Source of the DNA: Halichondria panicea
Lineage: Eukaryota > Porifera > Demospongiae > Suberitida > Halichondriidae
NCBI RefSeq assembly: GCF_963675165.1
Contig: NC_087383.1
Coordinates: 6,240,839-6,304,838, forward strand
Length of the DNA stretch: 64,000 nt
Reading direction: 5' to 3'
The stretch's first letter is position 1. Each line of letters opens with the position of its first letter. The notes under the pieces were generated by a model that did no database searches, was not told the origin of the DNA, and was given only the letters and a program-made list of their open reading frames with translations. Below, one piece after another: positions 25,685-32,464 of this stretch. The translations under genes and the position numbers were made by a program.

Positions 25685-26770
25685 CGTGCGTGTGTGTGTG
25701 ACTAACAATGGCAGTCAGACCCACTAGACTATAGTACATATCAGTAAGGTCACTAAACCAGACACGATATGAACGTGTATTTGTGTTTAGGGTATTAAAA
25801 GGATCATAATTATTATAATAGCAGGGCTTGTAGCTGCAGGAGCAGAAGAGAGGAAGAGAGGAAGGAGGCCGAATACACCAGCCTTGGTTCATGCACTGCA
25901 CTGCTTCACCCCACTAGCCATAGAGACTACTGGTGTTCTAGGGCCTAAGTCTAAGACATTTGTTAAGGAATTAGGTGGGCGCGTTGCACGTGTCACGGGA
26001 GATCAGAAGTCCTCCCATTACTTACTGCAAAGGCTGTCGGTCGCAGTACAGCGTGGAAATGCGGCCTCAGTGGTGGGCACAATGGACTCGCAGACCCTCT
26101 CCCTCGAAACATTGGAACTTTGAATTACTACATTATTTATTGTTGTACGAATTACACCTGGTCTGTACACCTGGTCTGTATACATGTATACGTATACTAT
26201 TTCTAATAGTATAAAAAAACTAATTACTATCCCACATATAAAAGCGACTAACTAATTAAACGAACAGGAAACATAATTATTCATGAACATTTCTAGCAAT
26301 ATTGAGTGTTTTGACATAAGCACATGTACAAGCATGTGTCTAGCCCTAACCACTATGTACGTTAGTTCAGCTATGAATTGGAGATAATACAGCCTTAAAG
26401 TGTTACATGACACACACACTGACTTACCTAGGTCACACTGTCCAGTTGCCATCAGTAACTGGACACACTTCAAGTGTCCACAGTAGCAGGCCTTGTGCAG
26501 GGGAGTGTTCTTATAAGTATCCTGTGCATTGACATCGATGCCATCTTGCTGTGTGAGTATCTTCACTACATCAGGGTGGTTGTTGATGCATGCCCAATGG
26601 AGAGCGGTCCGTCCACCACTGTCCCTCCAGTTGATAGGAGCTCCTCTAGCCAGCAGCCTCTCCACCTCGTCCACACGACCATCACGGGAAGCCTTATAGA
26701 GTTGCTGACCCAGATCATGACTACAGTGTATTGTGGGAGGAGGTAAACAATGAAGGGCAGAAATTATCAT
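5075..26770 (-). CDS. Gene 1: ankyrin-ROC-COR-Death protein (Roco-like)
   Basis: Six minus-strand exons join with matching phases: 26428-26720 (or from ATG at 26770), 25264-25368, 15509-15613, 5949-8158, 5758-5839 and 5075-5416. The order is ankyrin repeats, ROC GTPase, COR-like region, linker and Death domain, the layout of Roco/DAPK-type regulators. In those families the GTPase acts as a switch and the Death domain recruits apoptotic or immune adaptors. Here that role is inferred from family knowledge. No transmembrane segment is seen, so the protein is probably cytosolic. The 3' end is unresolved: the Death exon ends at a donor and the terminal exon was not found. Introns of 7-10 kb are packed with transposons. 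A paralogue, gene 2, lies at 58494 and beyond. If the ATG at 26770 is used, the first exon reads through a plausible acceptor at 26721, so the true start is uncertain. Confidence 0.8.
5417..5757. other. Intron of gene 1 with catg tandem tract
   Basis: This is the intron between the Death and linker exons. It contains an alternating catgcatg/tatg tract at about 5540-5578. An apparent 142-codon frame over 5515-5943 merely reads through this intron and the linker exon. Confidence 0.6.
5758..5839 (-). CDS. Gene 1 linker exon
   Basis: The exon is 82 nt with acceptor ctctatacag (5840 on) and donor gtactg. It encodes ELAGVAAKETSDDLLPAPRP and a few more residues. It starts in phase 0 directly after the ROC-exon terminus ...AGRNPL and leaves in phase 1 into the Death exon. 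A near-identical exon in gene 2 (59203-59275) is 9 nt shorter at its end. The CACTA-borne exon at 51897-51953 begins DLAGVA at the same splice position, which supports common ancestry. Confidence 0.8.
5949..8158 (-). CDS. Gene 1 main exon: ankyrin end, ROC GTPase, COR
   Basis: The acceptor is at 8159-8161 (ccattgcag) and the donor gtgagt at 5943-5948. The frame is open throughout (about 736 codons). It begins by finishing an ankyrin unit (VLLLACQYGVTKIVEYLL) and adds another (DDDGHTPLFLA). The ROC domain follows, with P-loop GHGGEGKST, switch-II DFAGQE about 55 residues later, and VVGSHAD in the G4 position in place of the usual NKxD. The next ~400 residues (IPTTIPRL, FLINLEFAVPI, YLFCPALIRL, FGWVMSC) fit a COR-like dimerisation region. 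The exon ends ALRRILDPLSVFAGRNPL. GTP binding is expected from the P-loop, and catalytic competence cannot be judged. It is one of two recent duplicates (the other is 59385-61600). Confidence 0.9.
8599..9406. mobile_element. Foldback element with long inverted repeats
   Basis: The arms at about 8599-8720 and 9285-9406 are inverted copies (TGCATCCAGCTTAGAGAGTA ... TACTCTCTAAGCTGGATGCA), roughly 120 bp each, with about 560 bp between them. There is no coding frame. The corresponding site of the paralogous segment (about 61930) lacks it, so it inserted after the duplication or was lost there. TGCA at both ends may be a 4-bp target duplication or part of the repeat. Confidence 0.85.
9708..10560. 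mobile_element. Degraded piggyBac-type MITE
   Basis: It starts gttaacatttcccagc and ends near aaacggtcactaatct. In between it follows the order of the intact MITEs: the cacttgtaactag segment, the gctctccat/gatctctgaaaag segment, then ctgccctagaaccccctgag. The termini are eroded. A homologous relic sits in the paralogous segment at 62187-62745, so the insertion predates the segmental duplication. Confidence 0.65.
10561..11599. other. Intron sequence of gene 1, no gene
   Basis: This is part of the segmental duplication. It contains hairpin-family fragments (about 10682 and 11120) and no domain-bearing frame. Two short frames near 10826-11289 overlap on opposite strands and are not supported. 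Confidence 0.5.
11600..11790. mobile_element. MITE, tactagtaa / gcgaactttgcgagg family
   Basis: It shares gtgaactttgcgagggtt, gcaaaatctactagtaaata and cacgatccttaccagaacgc with copies at 37669-37865, 38425-38632 and 63320-63525. The better preserved copies start taccgtattactagaatg and end with the inverted form attctagtaatacggta, so this is a terminal-inverted-repeat MITE of about 200 bp. Confidence 0.75.
11780..12060. repeat. Dispersed repeat (gcgcatgcgcaagcgag family)
   Basis: The block gcgcatgcgcaagcgag, a GT-rich tract, ctgctcaaggatgaatcaag, then cagccttttcagaagtgtgc recurs at about 55150-55395. Diverged forms are at 31480-31830 and 51343-51440, and an inverted partial copy at 15175-15250. 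It is non-coding. Confidence 0.65.
12423..13339. mobile_element. piggyBac-type MITE, copy 1
   Basis: The element is bounded by TTAA on both sides. The termini CCCTTTCCCCGCTTTA and TAAAGCAGGGAAAGGG are inverted repeats in the piggyBac style. A subterminal palindrome GCCGACTATAGTCGGC lies at 12443-12458. It carries the same exon-like segments as copies 2 and 3. In this copy a 7-base tandem duplication (gtcctga) near 13028-13045 breaks the small minus-strand ORF. No transposase is present. Confidence 0.9.
13340..13545. mobile_element. Fragment of copy-4-type MITE
   Basis: The sequence aaaacaaaatacagaataaa, then ctatttcctacaggtagc, ttacctagcaactgaccac and tgtatgaaggcaatgag tracks the left part of the MITE at 28965-29856. 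It starts immediately after copy 1, which suggests that copy 1 inserted at or into an older relative. Confidence 0.7.
13595..13965. repeat. Dispersed repeat (gtagatctacctcgaataaagg family)
   Basis: The same string of modules occurs at about 22970-23250 and 24605-25090: gctaaccctcgtctgttgac, tttagctgcatgtagatcta, ggtcgcgtgtggagctcgtg, tcgcgaaatttca and gaagagcaagccacaagtat. It is non-coding. Confidence 0.7.
14801..14866 (-). tRNA. tRNA-derived fragment (pseudogene or SINE head)
   Basis: On the minus strand an A-box (TAGTTCAGTCGG) with GTAGAGCATCAGACT is followed by a B-box and T-arm (GGGTTTGAGCCCC). The D- and T-arms resemble a lysine- or leucine-type tRNA. The anticodon arm is too short for a normal 5-bp stem with a 7-base loop, and the acceptor ends do not pair well. 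I call it a truncated tRNA relic or a tRNA-derived SINE head, not a working tRNA. Confidence 0.55.
15256..15358. repeat. Direct repeat of 22289-22390
   Basis: caccacatgggtttctgtat through gaccagtgcaggccctatac recurs at 22289-22390 with few changes. In the second place it sits beside a foldback element. Confidence 0.8.
15509..15613 (-). CDS. Gene 1 ankyrin exon (35 residues)
   Basis: On the minus strand the acceptor is cactatatag and the donor is gtaagt. The exon is 105 nt and encodes one ankyrin unit (DGLTPLGLAVSRGHLDTTKF, then LIMKCNAAVN). It is entered with two bases of a codon and leaves with one base (G), which fits the AT at the start of the ROC exon at 8158. Its closest relatives are the exon at 25264-25368 and the partial exon at the right edge (63974-64000). 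Confidence 0.85.
15640..16780. repeat. Cluster of inverted short repeats
   Basis: A hairpin is formed by ctctataatggtcgtatggt (about 15838) and ggtcgtag-type sequence near 15930-15950. The phrase tggcttcagaatggtgtgca and its variants recur at 15960, 16670 and 16725. caggccgattaaaatacgg (15655) is inverted at about 16165. The cluster looks like several nested small hairpin elements. No gene is seen. Confidence 0.55.
16832..17035. repeat. Repeat of 24135-24330 with a shared open frame
   Basis: Both copies hold an uninterrupted plus-strand frame (IVESDKAFSKLQNDTKIDLL here, IVESDRASFKLQNDTKIDLL in the other), followed by PEICSRERYE. The frame differs by a handful of replacements. No start with context, splice sites or known domain is evident. 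It may be a fragment of a degraded element. Confidence 0.45.
17560..18470. mobile_element. piggyBac-type MITE, copy 2 (inverted)
   Basis: It is TTAA-flanked (17560-17563 and 18467-18470) with termini CCCTTTCCCTGCTTTA and TAAAGCGGGGAAAGGG. The palindrome GCCGACTATAGTCGGC is at 18435-18450. On the plus strand ATG at 17842 opens a small frame of about 44 codons (MADSGLNQDLQKLV...) that reaches a possible donor at 17943. It is opposite in orientation to copies 1 and 3. Confidence 0.9.
18471..22288. other. Repeat-rich intron of gene 1, no gene seen
   Basis: Repeated blocks are visible: ggcaggagacagcttcagga, a gttcctattgcac segment and acaacacctacagttcacta occur at both 17080-17165 and 19600-19695. 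aggctccacttttcttat with acgcaattcc occurs at 18815 and 19738. Several 60-80 codon frames are present on either strand, but none has splice support, a domain or low-complexity-free composition that would argue for coding. Confidence 0.45.
22289..22846. mobile_element. Foldback element beside a direct repeat
   Basis: The arms at 22394-22522 and 22588-22719 are inverted copies of about 130 bp. They share ggccactc.ctattccgttt, the ccggccagtgctggctgtcc block, tacggc-ggatatgacgttt and ggtgtggtttagcaaataaa. The tail to 22846 (ggtggccgtacttcagagag and following) belongs to the same family as 2402-2612 and 4345-4650. No coding frame is present. Confidence 0.85.
22930..25090. repeat. Cluster of dispersed repeats within the gene 1 intron
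   Basis: Two further copies of the gtagatctacctcgaataaagg family lie here (about 22970-23250 and 24605-25090), with a partial one at 24440-24560. The plus-strand frame repeat at 24135-24330 matches 16832-17035. A run of agctagct tetramers is at about 23528-23547. No exon was recognised. Confidence 0.6.
23590..23705 (+). ncRNA. Possible 5S rRNA-like relic
   Basis: The string cgagcgggaagttaagtgctggg, then ttaagaagtacc, agactcaggaagacaggt and gtacctatagg resembles the order of a 5S rRNA internal control region and 3' half. Several bases and the 5' third do not match. If real it is a decayed 5S copy or a 5S-derived SINE. Chance resemblance is quite possible. Confidence 0.2.
25107..25198. repeat. 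Small hairpin with telomere-like ends
   Basis: ttagggttagggta at about 25112 and its inverse taccctaaccctcc at about 25180 bracket 60 bp. Two TTAGGG units only, so this is a short inverted-repeat element and not a telomere remnant of note. Confidence 0.5.
25264..25368 (-). CDS. Gene 1 ankyrin exon (35 residues)
   Basis: The acceptor is accactatag and the donor gtaagt. The exon is 105 nt with the same phases as the exon at 15509-15613. It encodes DGLTPLGGAVRVGKLDTIKY followed by LITECNVNIN, one ankyrin unit. It joins in frame to the exon at 26428-26720 (...QCDL, G, AVNYDG). The two 105-nt exons are tandem-type duplicates within the gene. Confidence 0.85.
25650..25702. repeat. GT microsatellite
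   Basis: This is a (GT)n tract with a few gc interruptions in the intron of gene 1. It produces spurious Cys-Val or Thr-His frames on both strands. Confidence 0.95.
25808..26123 (+). mobile_element. Retrotransposon ORF tail, truncated
   Basis: A plus-strand frame of about 105 codons ends in TGA at 26123. It reads ALHCFTPLAIETTGVLGPKS then VKELGGRVARVTGDQKSSHY and LLQRLSVAVQRGNAASVVGT. This matches my memory of the C-terminal tail found after reverse-transcriptase domains of invertebrate retroelements (PL..ET.G..G..A, then a helical run ending in a small-residue stretch). No reverse-transcriptase motifs are upstream, so the copy is 5'-truncated. It lies in the intron of gene 1, opposite in strand. 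Confidence 0.5.
26428..26720 (-). CDS. Gene 1 N-terminal ankyrin exon
   Basis: The donor gtaagt lies at 26422-26427 and the likely acceptor is acactgtag. The exon has about 98 codons with three ankyrin units: QQLYKASRDGRVDEVERLLA, GGRTALHWACINNHPDVVKI and YKNTPLHKACYCGHLKCVQL. The consensus TALH/TPLHxAC positions are intact. The frame also runs upstream to an ATG at 26770, so this could itself be the first coding exon. The remaining phases agree with all downstream exons of gene 1. Confidence 0.85.
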
Positions 26771-27189
26771 TACTATGTACCTACAAATGACAATGAGTAA
26801 TCTCAGTCTCCAATTAGTGGACTCTTAGGTGGTGAGGAGTGAGTGGGTGTATTATAGAGGATGTGACTGTATTGACCACAATCTTAGGAGCTAGCCTTCA
26901 CTTGCTAGCTATACCCACATCTAGACACCAGAGGAGCCTGCAACTAATTAACCATCACTCATTTAGGTCACTCATTAGTTTCTGAGGTTGTCATCTAAAT
27001 AAGTAATACAGTCATCTTTGCTTCTATAGCTAGTAAGCACGAGTTATACTATTATACAGTATAAACAATACATGTAGTGTTAGGAGTATATTATGGTCAC
27101 AGTCATTATTGGACAATAGAGTGTCTGATAAGGAGTACTGTATTCATACAATATAAAAGAAGTCCCTCAAAATAATGTTCACCACTTAG
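26771..27189. other. No gene seen (upstream of gene 1)
   Basis: AT-rich sequence without a convincing exon. If ATG 26770 is the start, the promoter of gene 1 would be here. No clear core promoter motif can be named. Confidence 0.4.
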
Positions 27190-27282
27190 TAAACAATAGA
27201 TTATAGAGTAGAGAAGTTACATTGAATCTGCAATGGATCCTCGAAACTATTCGCGTTACTTATGAACGAGGCTGTAATAGGC

Positions 27283-27405
27283 TTGTTGGTTGTGTTGCTC
27301 CCCAGCTAGGATTAGGTCACAATTTGTCATTAGTTGGCTTGTGTGTTTGCCTGTGATATGCATTGTAATTCTGTGCCCAAAGTTAAATCTTTTTATGTAG
27401 CAATT
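27283..27405 (-). mobile_element. Fragment of the 44-46 kb piggyBac element
   Basis: The sequence ggcttgttggttgtgttgct to cccaaagttaaatctttttatg is the reverse complement of about 45178-45313 inside the nested piggyBac element. It adjoins MITE copy 3. How the fragment arrived is unknown. Confidence 0.75.
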
Positions 27406-27426
27406 AATTTTTGTCGGGTAACTCCC

Positions 27427-28329
27427 TTAACCCTTCCCGCTTTAGCCGACTATAGTCGGCATGGCTACTGATAAATTTCAAAAAATCGTTGTGCACACTG
27501 TGTTGGAGCTATGCGCACGCTGCAGGTACCAGCACATGTGCATTGAGCTGCTCTTCCACATGGTATTTTTAATATTTTGCTTCGAGGTACGGTTCGATCA
27601 GAATTGTCGAAGAAAAGTGACCGTTTTATAATTGCTACAAGATCTTTGTAGTACAGCCTCAGGGAGGTTCTAGGGAAGCTAGAGAGTGAGAATATCGATG
27701 CCTATGGCCTTGTAGAGTGAGAGGACAGTGACTGGGATCATAGCTAGGTAGGAAGCTTCCTTTCAGAGGTCAAGCTAAAAAGAAAGAGCCTGAGAATCCT
27801 GAGGAAGACGCACTTGAGGTGGACCATCTTCCTGAACCTGGTAAGTCATTATAGAGTAGCATTTGTAGTCTTGATAGCTTCACTATAGGTTTGTTTAGGC
27901 TAGTTAGTACAACAGTGGACATTATGAGCCACCATTAAACTTATAAACCTGTGTGTAGGTGAAGAAAATATTTCCCGGGAAAAGGGCGTCTGCCGATAGA
28001 ACCTCAAATACAAGTTTCTGCAGATCCTGATTGAGTCCTGAGTCAGCCATGTCACCGTGAGAACATTCTGAACACTTATATCATGTGTTCAGTCACTTCG
28101 TAACATCACACAATATTGTTTGTGTACATAATTATGAATTTTTGTTAACAATTGTTATTTGTGGGGTGGTGGTTGGTTGCTAGGCAACAATGATGATTCC
28201 ATGAATGCGACAGGTCCGGTTCTACCTGTGGAACTTTGTTACAAGTGTTTTTAATATACGGTTCATGAGTTATAAATTTTTTAAACAAAATATGCGAATA
28301 TTCACTTTTAATAGCAGGGAAAGGGTTAA
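27427..28329. mobile_element. piggyBac-type MITE, copy 3
   Basis: It is TTAA-flanked (27427-27430 and 28326-28329), with termini CCCTTCCCGCTTTA and TAGCAGGGAAAGGG. The palindrome GCCGACTATAGTCGGC is at 27445-27460. It is nearly collinear with copy 1. Its minus-strand small ORF (MADSGLNQDLQKLV...) is intact. It is nested in the TIR element at 27190-28693. Confidence 0.9.
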
Positions 28330-28964
28330 AATATGAAAGTTGTGTTTCCTTGAGACATCATCTGTAACAGTTTATAACACGCCTAGTCTGTCAGCCACAT
28401 GTAGTACTTATAATGACTGACAACGTACACCCAGTAAAAAAGATAAATTAGCTAGTAAAGTCATAAGTTAGTTCCCAAGGCTGTTTTAGAGCATGCTAGT
28501 TATAACTACTACAATAGGTATAGACCTTGAATATAAGTAAGTTGCACGGACTAAGCAGCTATTTGTAGTTTATTATGCACTGTGTGTAGAAATAGGTATT
28601 GTTGTGGCTCCATTAAACCACAGCGTAGCGCGGATAATACTCGAGGGTACCTTTGTTTCCAACCCCTTTAACCCCTCAATCTATGGTACAACACAACAAC
28701 TCATGATCAGAGTGTTCCAGGGTTCAATGAACTATTTGTTGTGTGGGTTCTAATGAATAAGAATGGTATGCAGAAACATTAATTTTCTTACAGAGCAATT
28801 CTAATGCACCTATCAATGTGTCGCCCCACTACCCTCCTAGGGAGGGGTCAGGCTAACATGGAGGATTTGACCATAACTATACCCCAGGTCAAATTCCCCA
28901 CATGCATGGGGGAGGATTCTTTGTTCAAATTCCCTAAATTCCCCAGTCACCACCAGTCACAGCC

Positions 28965-29856
28965 TTAACCCTTTCCCCGTTTTAATTAAAACAAGAAAAT
29001 ACAGAATAAATAACAATTTTCTTTAAAAATTTGTATGTCATGAACCATACATTGAAATGACTTGTAACTATTTCCTACAGGTAGCGCAGACCCCAGAGGT
29101 ATCTTAACACCATCTTCGTTACCTAGCAACTGACCACCCCCACTAATTAGCAATTGTTTACAAACATTCACAACTATGTACACAAATAATATTGTATGAA
29201 GGCACAGAGTGGCTAAAGACACTAAATAAGTGTTCTCAATGTTCTCACAGTGACATGGTTCAATCAGGATCTGCAGAAAGTTCTCTGCGAGGTCGTATCA
29301 GCAGACGCCCTTTTCTCGGGAAATGTTTTCTTTACCTACACACAGGTTTACAAGTTCAATGGTGGCTCATGATGTCCACTGCTGTACTAACTAGCCTAAA
29401 TACAGTTATACTGAAGCTATCAAGACTACAGATGCTACTCTAGACTTACCAGATCCAAGAAGTTGTTCCATCGCAAGAGCTTCTTCCTCAGGCCTTCAGG
29501 CTCTATATTTTCTAGCTTGAGGTAGCTTTTTATCTAGCTATGATCCCAGTCACAGTCCTCTCACTCAACAAGGCCATAAGCATCGATATTCTCACTGTCT
29601 AGCTACTTTAGAACCTCACTGAGATTGTACTACGAATATCTTGAAACATTATCAAACGGTCACTTTTCTTTCGACATTACTGTACAAAGCGTACCTCAAG
29701 GCAGCATATTAAAGATACCATGTGAAAGAGCAGCTCAATGTGCATGTGCTGCTACCTACAGTGTGTGCATAGCTCCAACACAGTGGGCACAACGAATTTT
29801 TGAAAATGACCACTAGAGTGGCCGTCATATGACGGCTTCAACGGGGAAAGGGTTAA
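28965..29856. mobile_element. piggyBac-type MITE, copy 4 (diverged subfamily)
   Basis: It is TTAA-flanked, with termini CCCTTTCCCCGTTTTA and TTCAACGGGGAAAGGG. In the place of the usual subterminal palindrome it has GCCGTCATATGACGGC (29821-29836), a different but equally perfect palindrome. The internal order matches copy 2, with many substitutions that break the small ORF. Confidence 0.9.
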
Positions 29857-30568
29857 GCAGTTGTACAGTCTTTACTACACAAGGCCAGGTCAAATCATAT
29901 CAGTATGGGGCCAACATTTCAAGTCAAATTCCCCCGTATGTCCCGGGGGGAGCACATTAGGTGCATATATAATTGCAATCTATTATTATAGTGTGTGATT
30001 GAAGCTGTACATGTATACTGATGTATCTTTGTCAACCCTGAATACATACACAGACAGGCCACCAGATATTATGTACAGTACAAGCTCACCTTGCTGCCAT
30101 TGTCCTGACCTTCCTAACCTGCCCTGGCCTGGGGCGGCCAGGGACTCTAGTAGCTGCAAGATAAGTGTATAGCCCTGATCCGCAGAGTTACTTCAGCTCA
30201 ATCACAGTCTAGTCTAGCTAGTATCTATTTTGTCAGCTCAAAAAGTATTTTGTCAAAGAGCTGACACCTGTACCCAGAAGCTTTGTTTACTTGAGTTTAC
30301 AAGATACGCCCTTTTTTAGCTTGATCTGATGTTATTTTTTTTATTAATGATCTTTACCTACACACCCAATATTTGCATAAAATGCATGAATATATAGCAG
30401 TAAATTTGTTGAGGTGGTCTCACCAAGAGAGTGTTATACATATTTACGGTATAATATAGTGACCAAAATAGTCACCATTAGTCACCATGATTATAATTAT
30501 CAAGAAATGCAATGAACAAACATGCATGAAAGAAATGGAAATAATGGTTGTGATATATACGTAGGTCA
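29857..30568. other. No gene; one weak exon candidate
   Basis: Minus-strand 30090-30153 is bounded by cttgcag and gtgagc and stays open in one frame (TRVPGRPRPGQVRKVRTMAA). The strand and spacing would fit the kinase-like gene upstream, but that gene already reaches a stop at 30569. It remains a candidate alternative exon only. Confidence 0.25.
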
Positions 30569-31257
30569 CTAGTAAGCTAATAAATTAAAGTTAGTACACT
30601 CTTGATCGAAGTCAAGCAGATTGTGTTCTTGTGTGTACATCTCATACAGTTGAAGGTGTAGCTTCACCAGGAGGACACTAGTCTGCCTTGTGCCTGTGGT
30701 ATGTGTGGGTGGTGTGTGTGTGTGTGTGTGTGGGTGGGGTGGGGTGTGTGGGTGTGATTAGGATTTTAGCTGTATATAATAGTACAATGTGGGTATAGCT
30801 ACGTATACTAAAATCAATCATTGATTCCTCCATCAAAAGGCACATACATTCTTTAGCATGAAATTAGACGATTACCGTACGTATAATTATAGTGGGAAAT
30901 GATTGTTGAAATGTAACTAGCTAAAAAAAAAGGTCAACTGTTACTTCAATACCCTATAGCTGTTAGTATGTAAAATTGCCAGCTATGGACCCCAACTAGT
31001 ACCTGCATGAATGCAGGGGGGATATCCCCCCTGTATGACACTCTCTATATCCTTGCTCTTTCTTCAAAAAAATATAAAATTTAGGCCCAAAAGCAATAAA
31101 CATAATACTCATGACCTCTGACCTCAGTATTTCAGATTACAGAGGTCATGCCCATGTAACTATGTACTGACCTCTTAATGATGCCATGACCCGGCAGTCT
31201 CAGGTCATTGTGAACAATCCCCTGACAGTGCAGGTAACAGAGAGCCTGCTGCAGTGA
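30569..31257 (-). CDS. Possible kinase-like gene fragment, two exons
   Basis: Exon 31172-31257 (acceptor gactcacag, donor gtcagt) encodes SLQQALCYLHCQGIVHNDLR then LPGHGIIKR. This resembles a protein-kinase catalytic loop (YLHxxGIVHxDL) with HND in place of HRD and without the usual Asn five residues after the Asp. Exon 30569-30686 joins in phase after an acceptor at cacaag and encodes QTSVLLVKLHLQLYEMYTQE and about 20 more residues to a stop. The N-lobe, the DFG motif and the rest of the C-lobe were not found. If this is a kinase it is degenerate or a small fragment. Upstream exons may have been displaced by the mobile DNA at 31.3-36 kb. Confidence 0.35.
30700..30760. repeat. TG-rich microsatellite
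   Basis: This is a gtgtgtgtgggtgg tract, an imperfect (TG)n/(TGGG)n repeat. Confidence 0.9.
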
Positions 31258-31269
31258 CTGTGAGTCCGT

Positions 31270-31475
31270 GCTGTGAGGTGTGTGGGGGTGTGTGTGGAGT
31301 GGGTGGGGTGAAGTGTGTTGGTTGTGTGGAGTGGGTGTATTGTGTGGGGTGTGTGGGTGTAGTGTGTGGGGTGTGTGGAGGGGACACATGCATGAGAGGG
31401 GACACATGCATGCACACATGAAGCTAAGAGGTCAGTTGCAGCCACCACACACTATCACCTACACCAGGGAATACT
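31270..31475. repeat. G/T minisatellite plus flank, duplicated at 35776-35965
   Basis: Imperfect repeats of gtgtggggtgtgtggagtgg are followed by cacacatgaagctaagaggtcag and cactatcacctacaccagggaata. The whole unit recurs at 35776-35965 in the same orientation. The many Thr/His/Pro-rich frames here are repeat shadows. Confidence 0.85.
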
Positions 31476-31479
31476 ATAT

Positions 31480-31870
31480 AATTATGCCTCGAGGCGTAGC
31501 CGCACGAGGGATACGGTAAAGCTGACTGTGTGTGTGTCTGTCTGTCTGTGTGTGTGTGTGTGTATTCCAGCTATAACTGCTCAACGGTTGCAATGTAACG
31601 AAAACTAACAGCTTCTATAGGCTTCTAGCCACATTCTCTTGGATTTTGATTCGTGGATTAGCAAACTAAAGCTTCTTTCTCGAGTTATGGCTAGTTTGAC
31701 TCACATTGAAGGCTGTTGCAGTCTCTTCAGAATCTTTCATAGCATCATCTGTCCGCACAAACTTTCTATTCAACATATGAGTTAGCCTTGCACTAAAGCG
31801 CTAGCTTTTTGTTAGCTACAATACTCAGAAAATATCTGTTAAAACAGCTTAGTCTGGCCACGCCCTCCCA
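31480..31870. repeat. Diverged copy of the 11780-12060 repeat
   Basis: It holds a (TG)n tract at about 31527-31563, then actgctcaacggttgcaatg, tcttggattttgattcgtgg and gaaggctgttgcagtctctt in the order of the 11780-12060 repeat. Confidence 0.55.
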
Positions 31871-32030
31871 TACTTCGTATATGGTCGGGTGAACTTGCAA
31901 TGAACAGTTCGTGCAGACACCCCAAGATTTTCTTGGGGTGTGAAACCGCTTGTCAAGTGCCTTGTGGGCCGTTGTGGCCTGTTGTGTAAACTGTTACGTA
32001 AGCTATTGCATCACAAAAAAGTAGCTAGAT

Positions 32031-32285
32031 ATGGGCCTCTACTGCTGTTTGTGTGCGAATGAGTCTCTGGACAACCGAAGGCGAAAGAAGCTCAATGGTC
32101 ATAGCTGTTCTGAAGCAAGAGAAGTACTTGTGCAGCTCCTTCCAGTACCTCTGCATTGCATCCCTGAAACTAGTGCTAGTGACAGTATATTGTGTCACCA
32201 GTGCGAGAAACAACTGAAGAATGTCCATGCTCAACAAGAAAAGCTATGCAAGGTAAAGAAGGAAGCAACAGAGCTAATAAAATAA
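32031..32285 (+). CDS. Paired-cysteine (ZAD-like) small protein or first exon
   Basis: ATG at 32031 opens 84 codons to TAA. It starts MGLYCCLCANESLDNRRRKK and has a second pair (ILCHQCEKQLKNVHAQQEKL) about 45 residues later, followed by a basic helical tail. Two CxxC pairs with this spacing suggest a treble-clef zinc fold like those at the N-terminus of ZAD and transposon-associated proteins of invertebrates. A possible donor (CAAG|gtaaag, about 32250) would let it splice onwards. It lies head-to-head with a RecQ-like helicase remnant, and both may derive from one mobile element. Confidence 0.5.
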   Translation: MGLYCCLCANESLDNRRRKKLNGHSCSEAREVLVQLLPVPLHCIPETSASDSILCHQCEKQLKNVHAQQEKLCKVKKEATELIK

Positions 32286-32379
32286 TGGTCTGCTTTCAAG
32301 ACATGCAGAAGATAACTTAACCACCACCGCCAAAAAGAAGTAGAGTTATGCAGGAACCCCCCACACCACCCATTCCATT

Positions 32380-32460
32380 ATCTGTTTCAGTACCAACCAT
32401 TCCACCAGTGTCAGCAGCAACCATTCCACCAGTGTACGTGTCAGCAGCAACCATTAAAAT
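32380..32460. repeat. Short tandem repeat (accattccaccagtgtcagcagca)
   Basis: There are about three imperfect units of accattccaccagtgt with gtcagcagca between them. The repeat replaces the expected continuation of the helicase remnant on the minus strand. Confidence 0.8.
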
Positions 32461-32464
32461 AAGA

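Larger units (their letters stand above)
27190..28693. mobile_element. TIR element of the 7-bp-TSD family, interrupted
   Basis: In inverted orientation relative to 1635-2151 it contains, in order, ttgaatctgcaatggatcct (27210), gaacgaggctgtaatagg, and then from 28335 gtgtttccttgagacatcat, gccacatgtagtacttata, gacctt-gaatataagtaa-gttgcacgga and the terminus acccctcaatctatgg. The body is split by an inserted piggyBac fragment and by MITE copy 3. The left terminus is eroded. Confidence 0.75.

Noticed and set aside
31132..31448. Several Thr/His/Pro-rich minus-strand frames
   Set aside because: They are minisatellite shadows. Only the 31172-31257 part, beyond the repeat and bounded by splice sites, was kept as a candidate.
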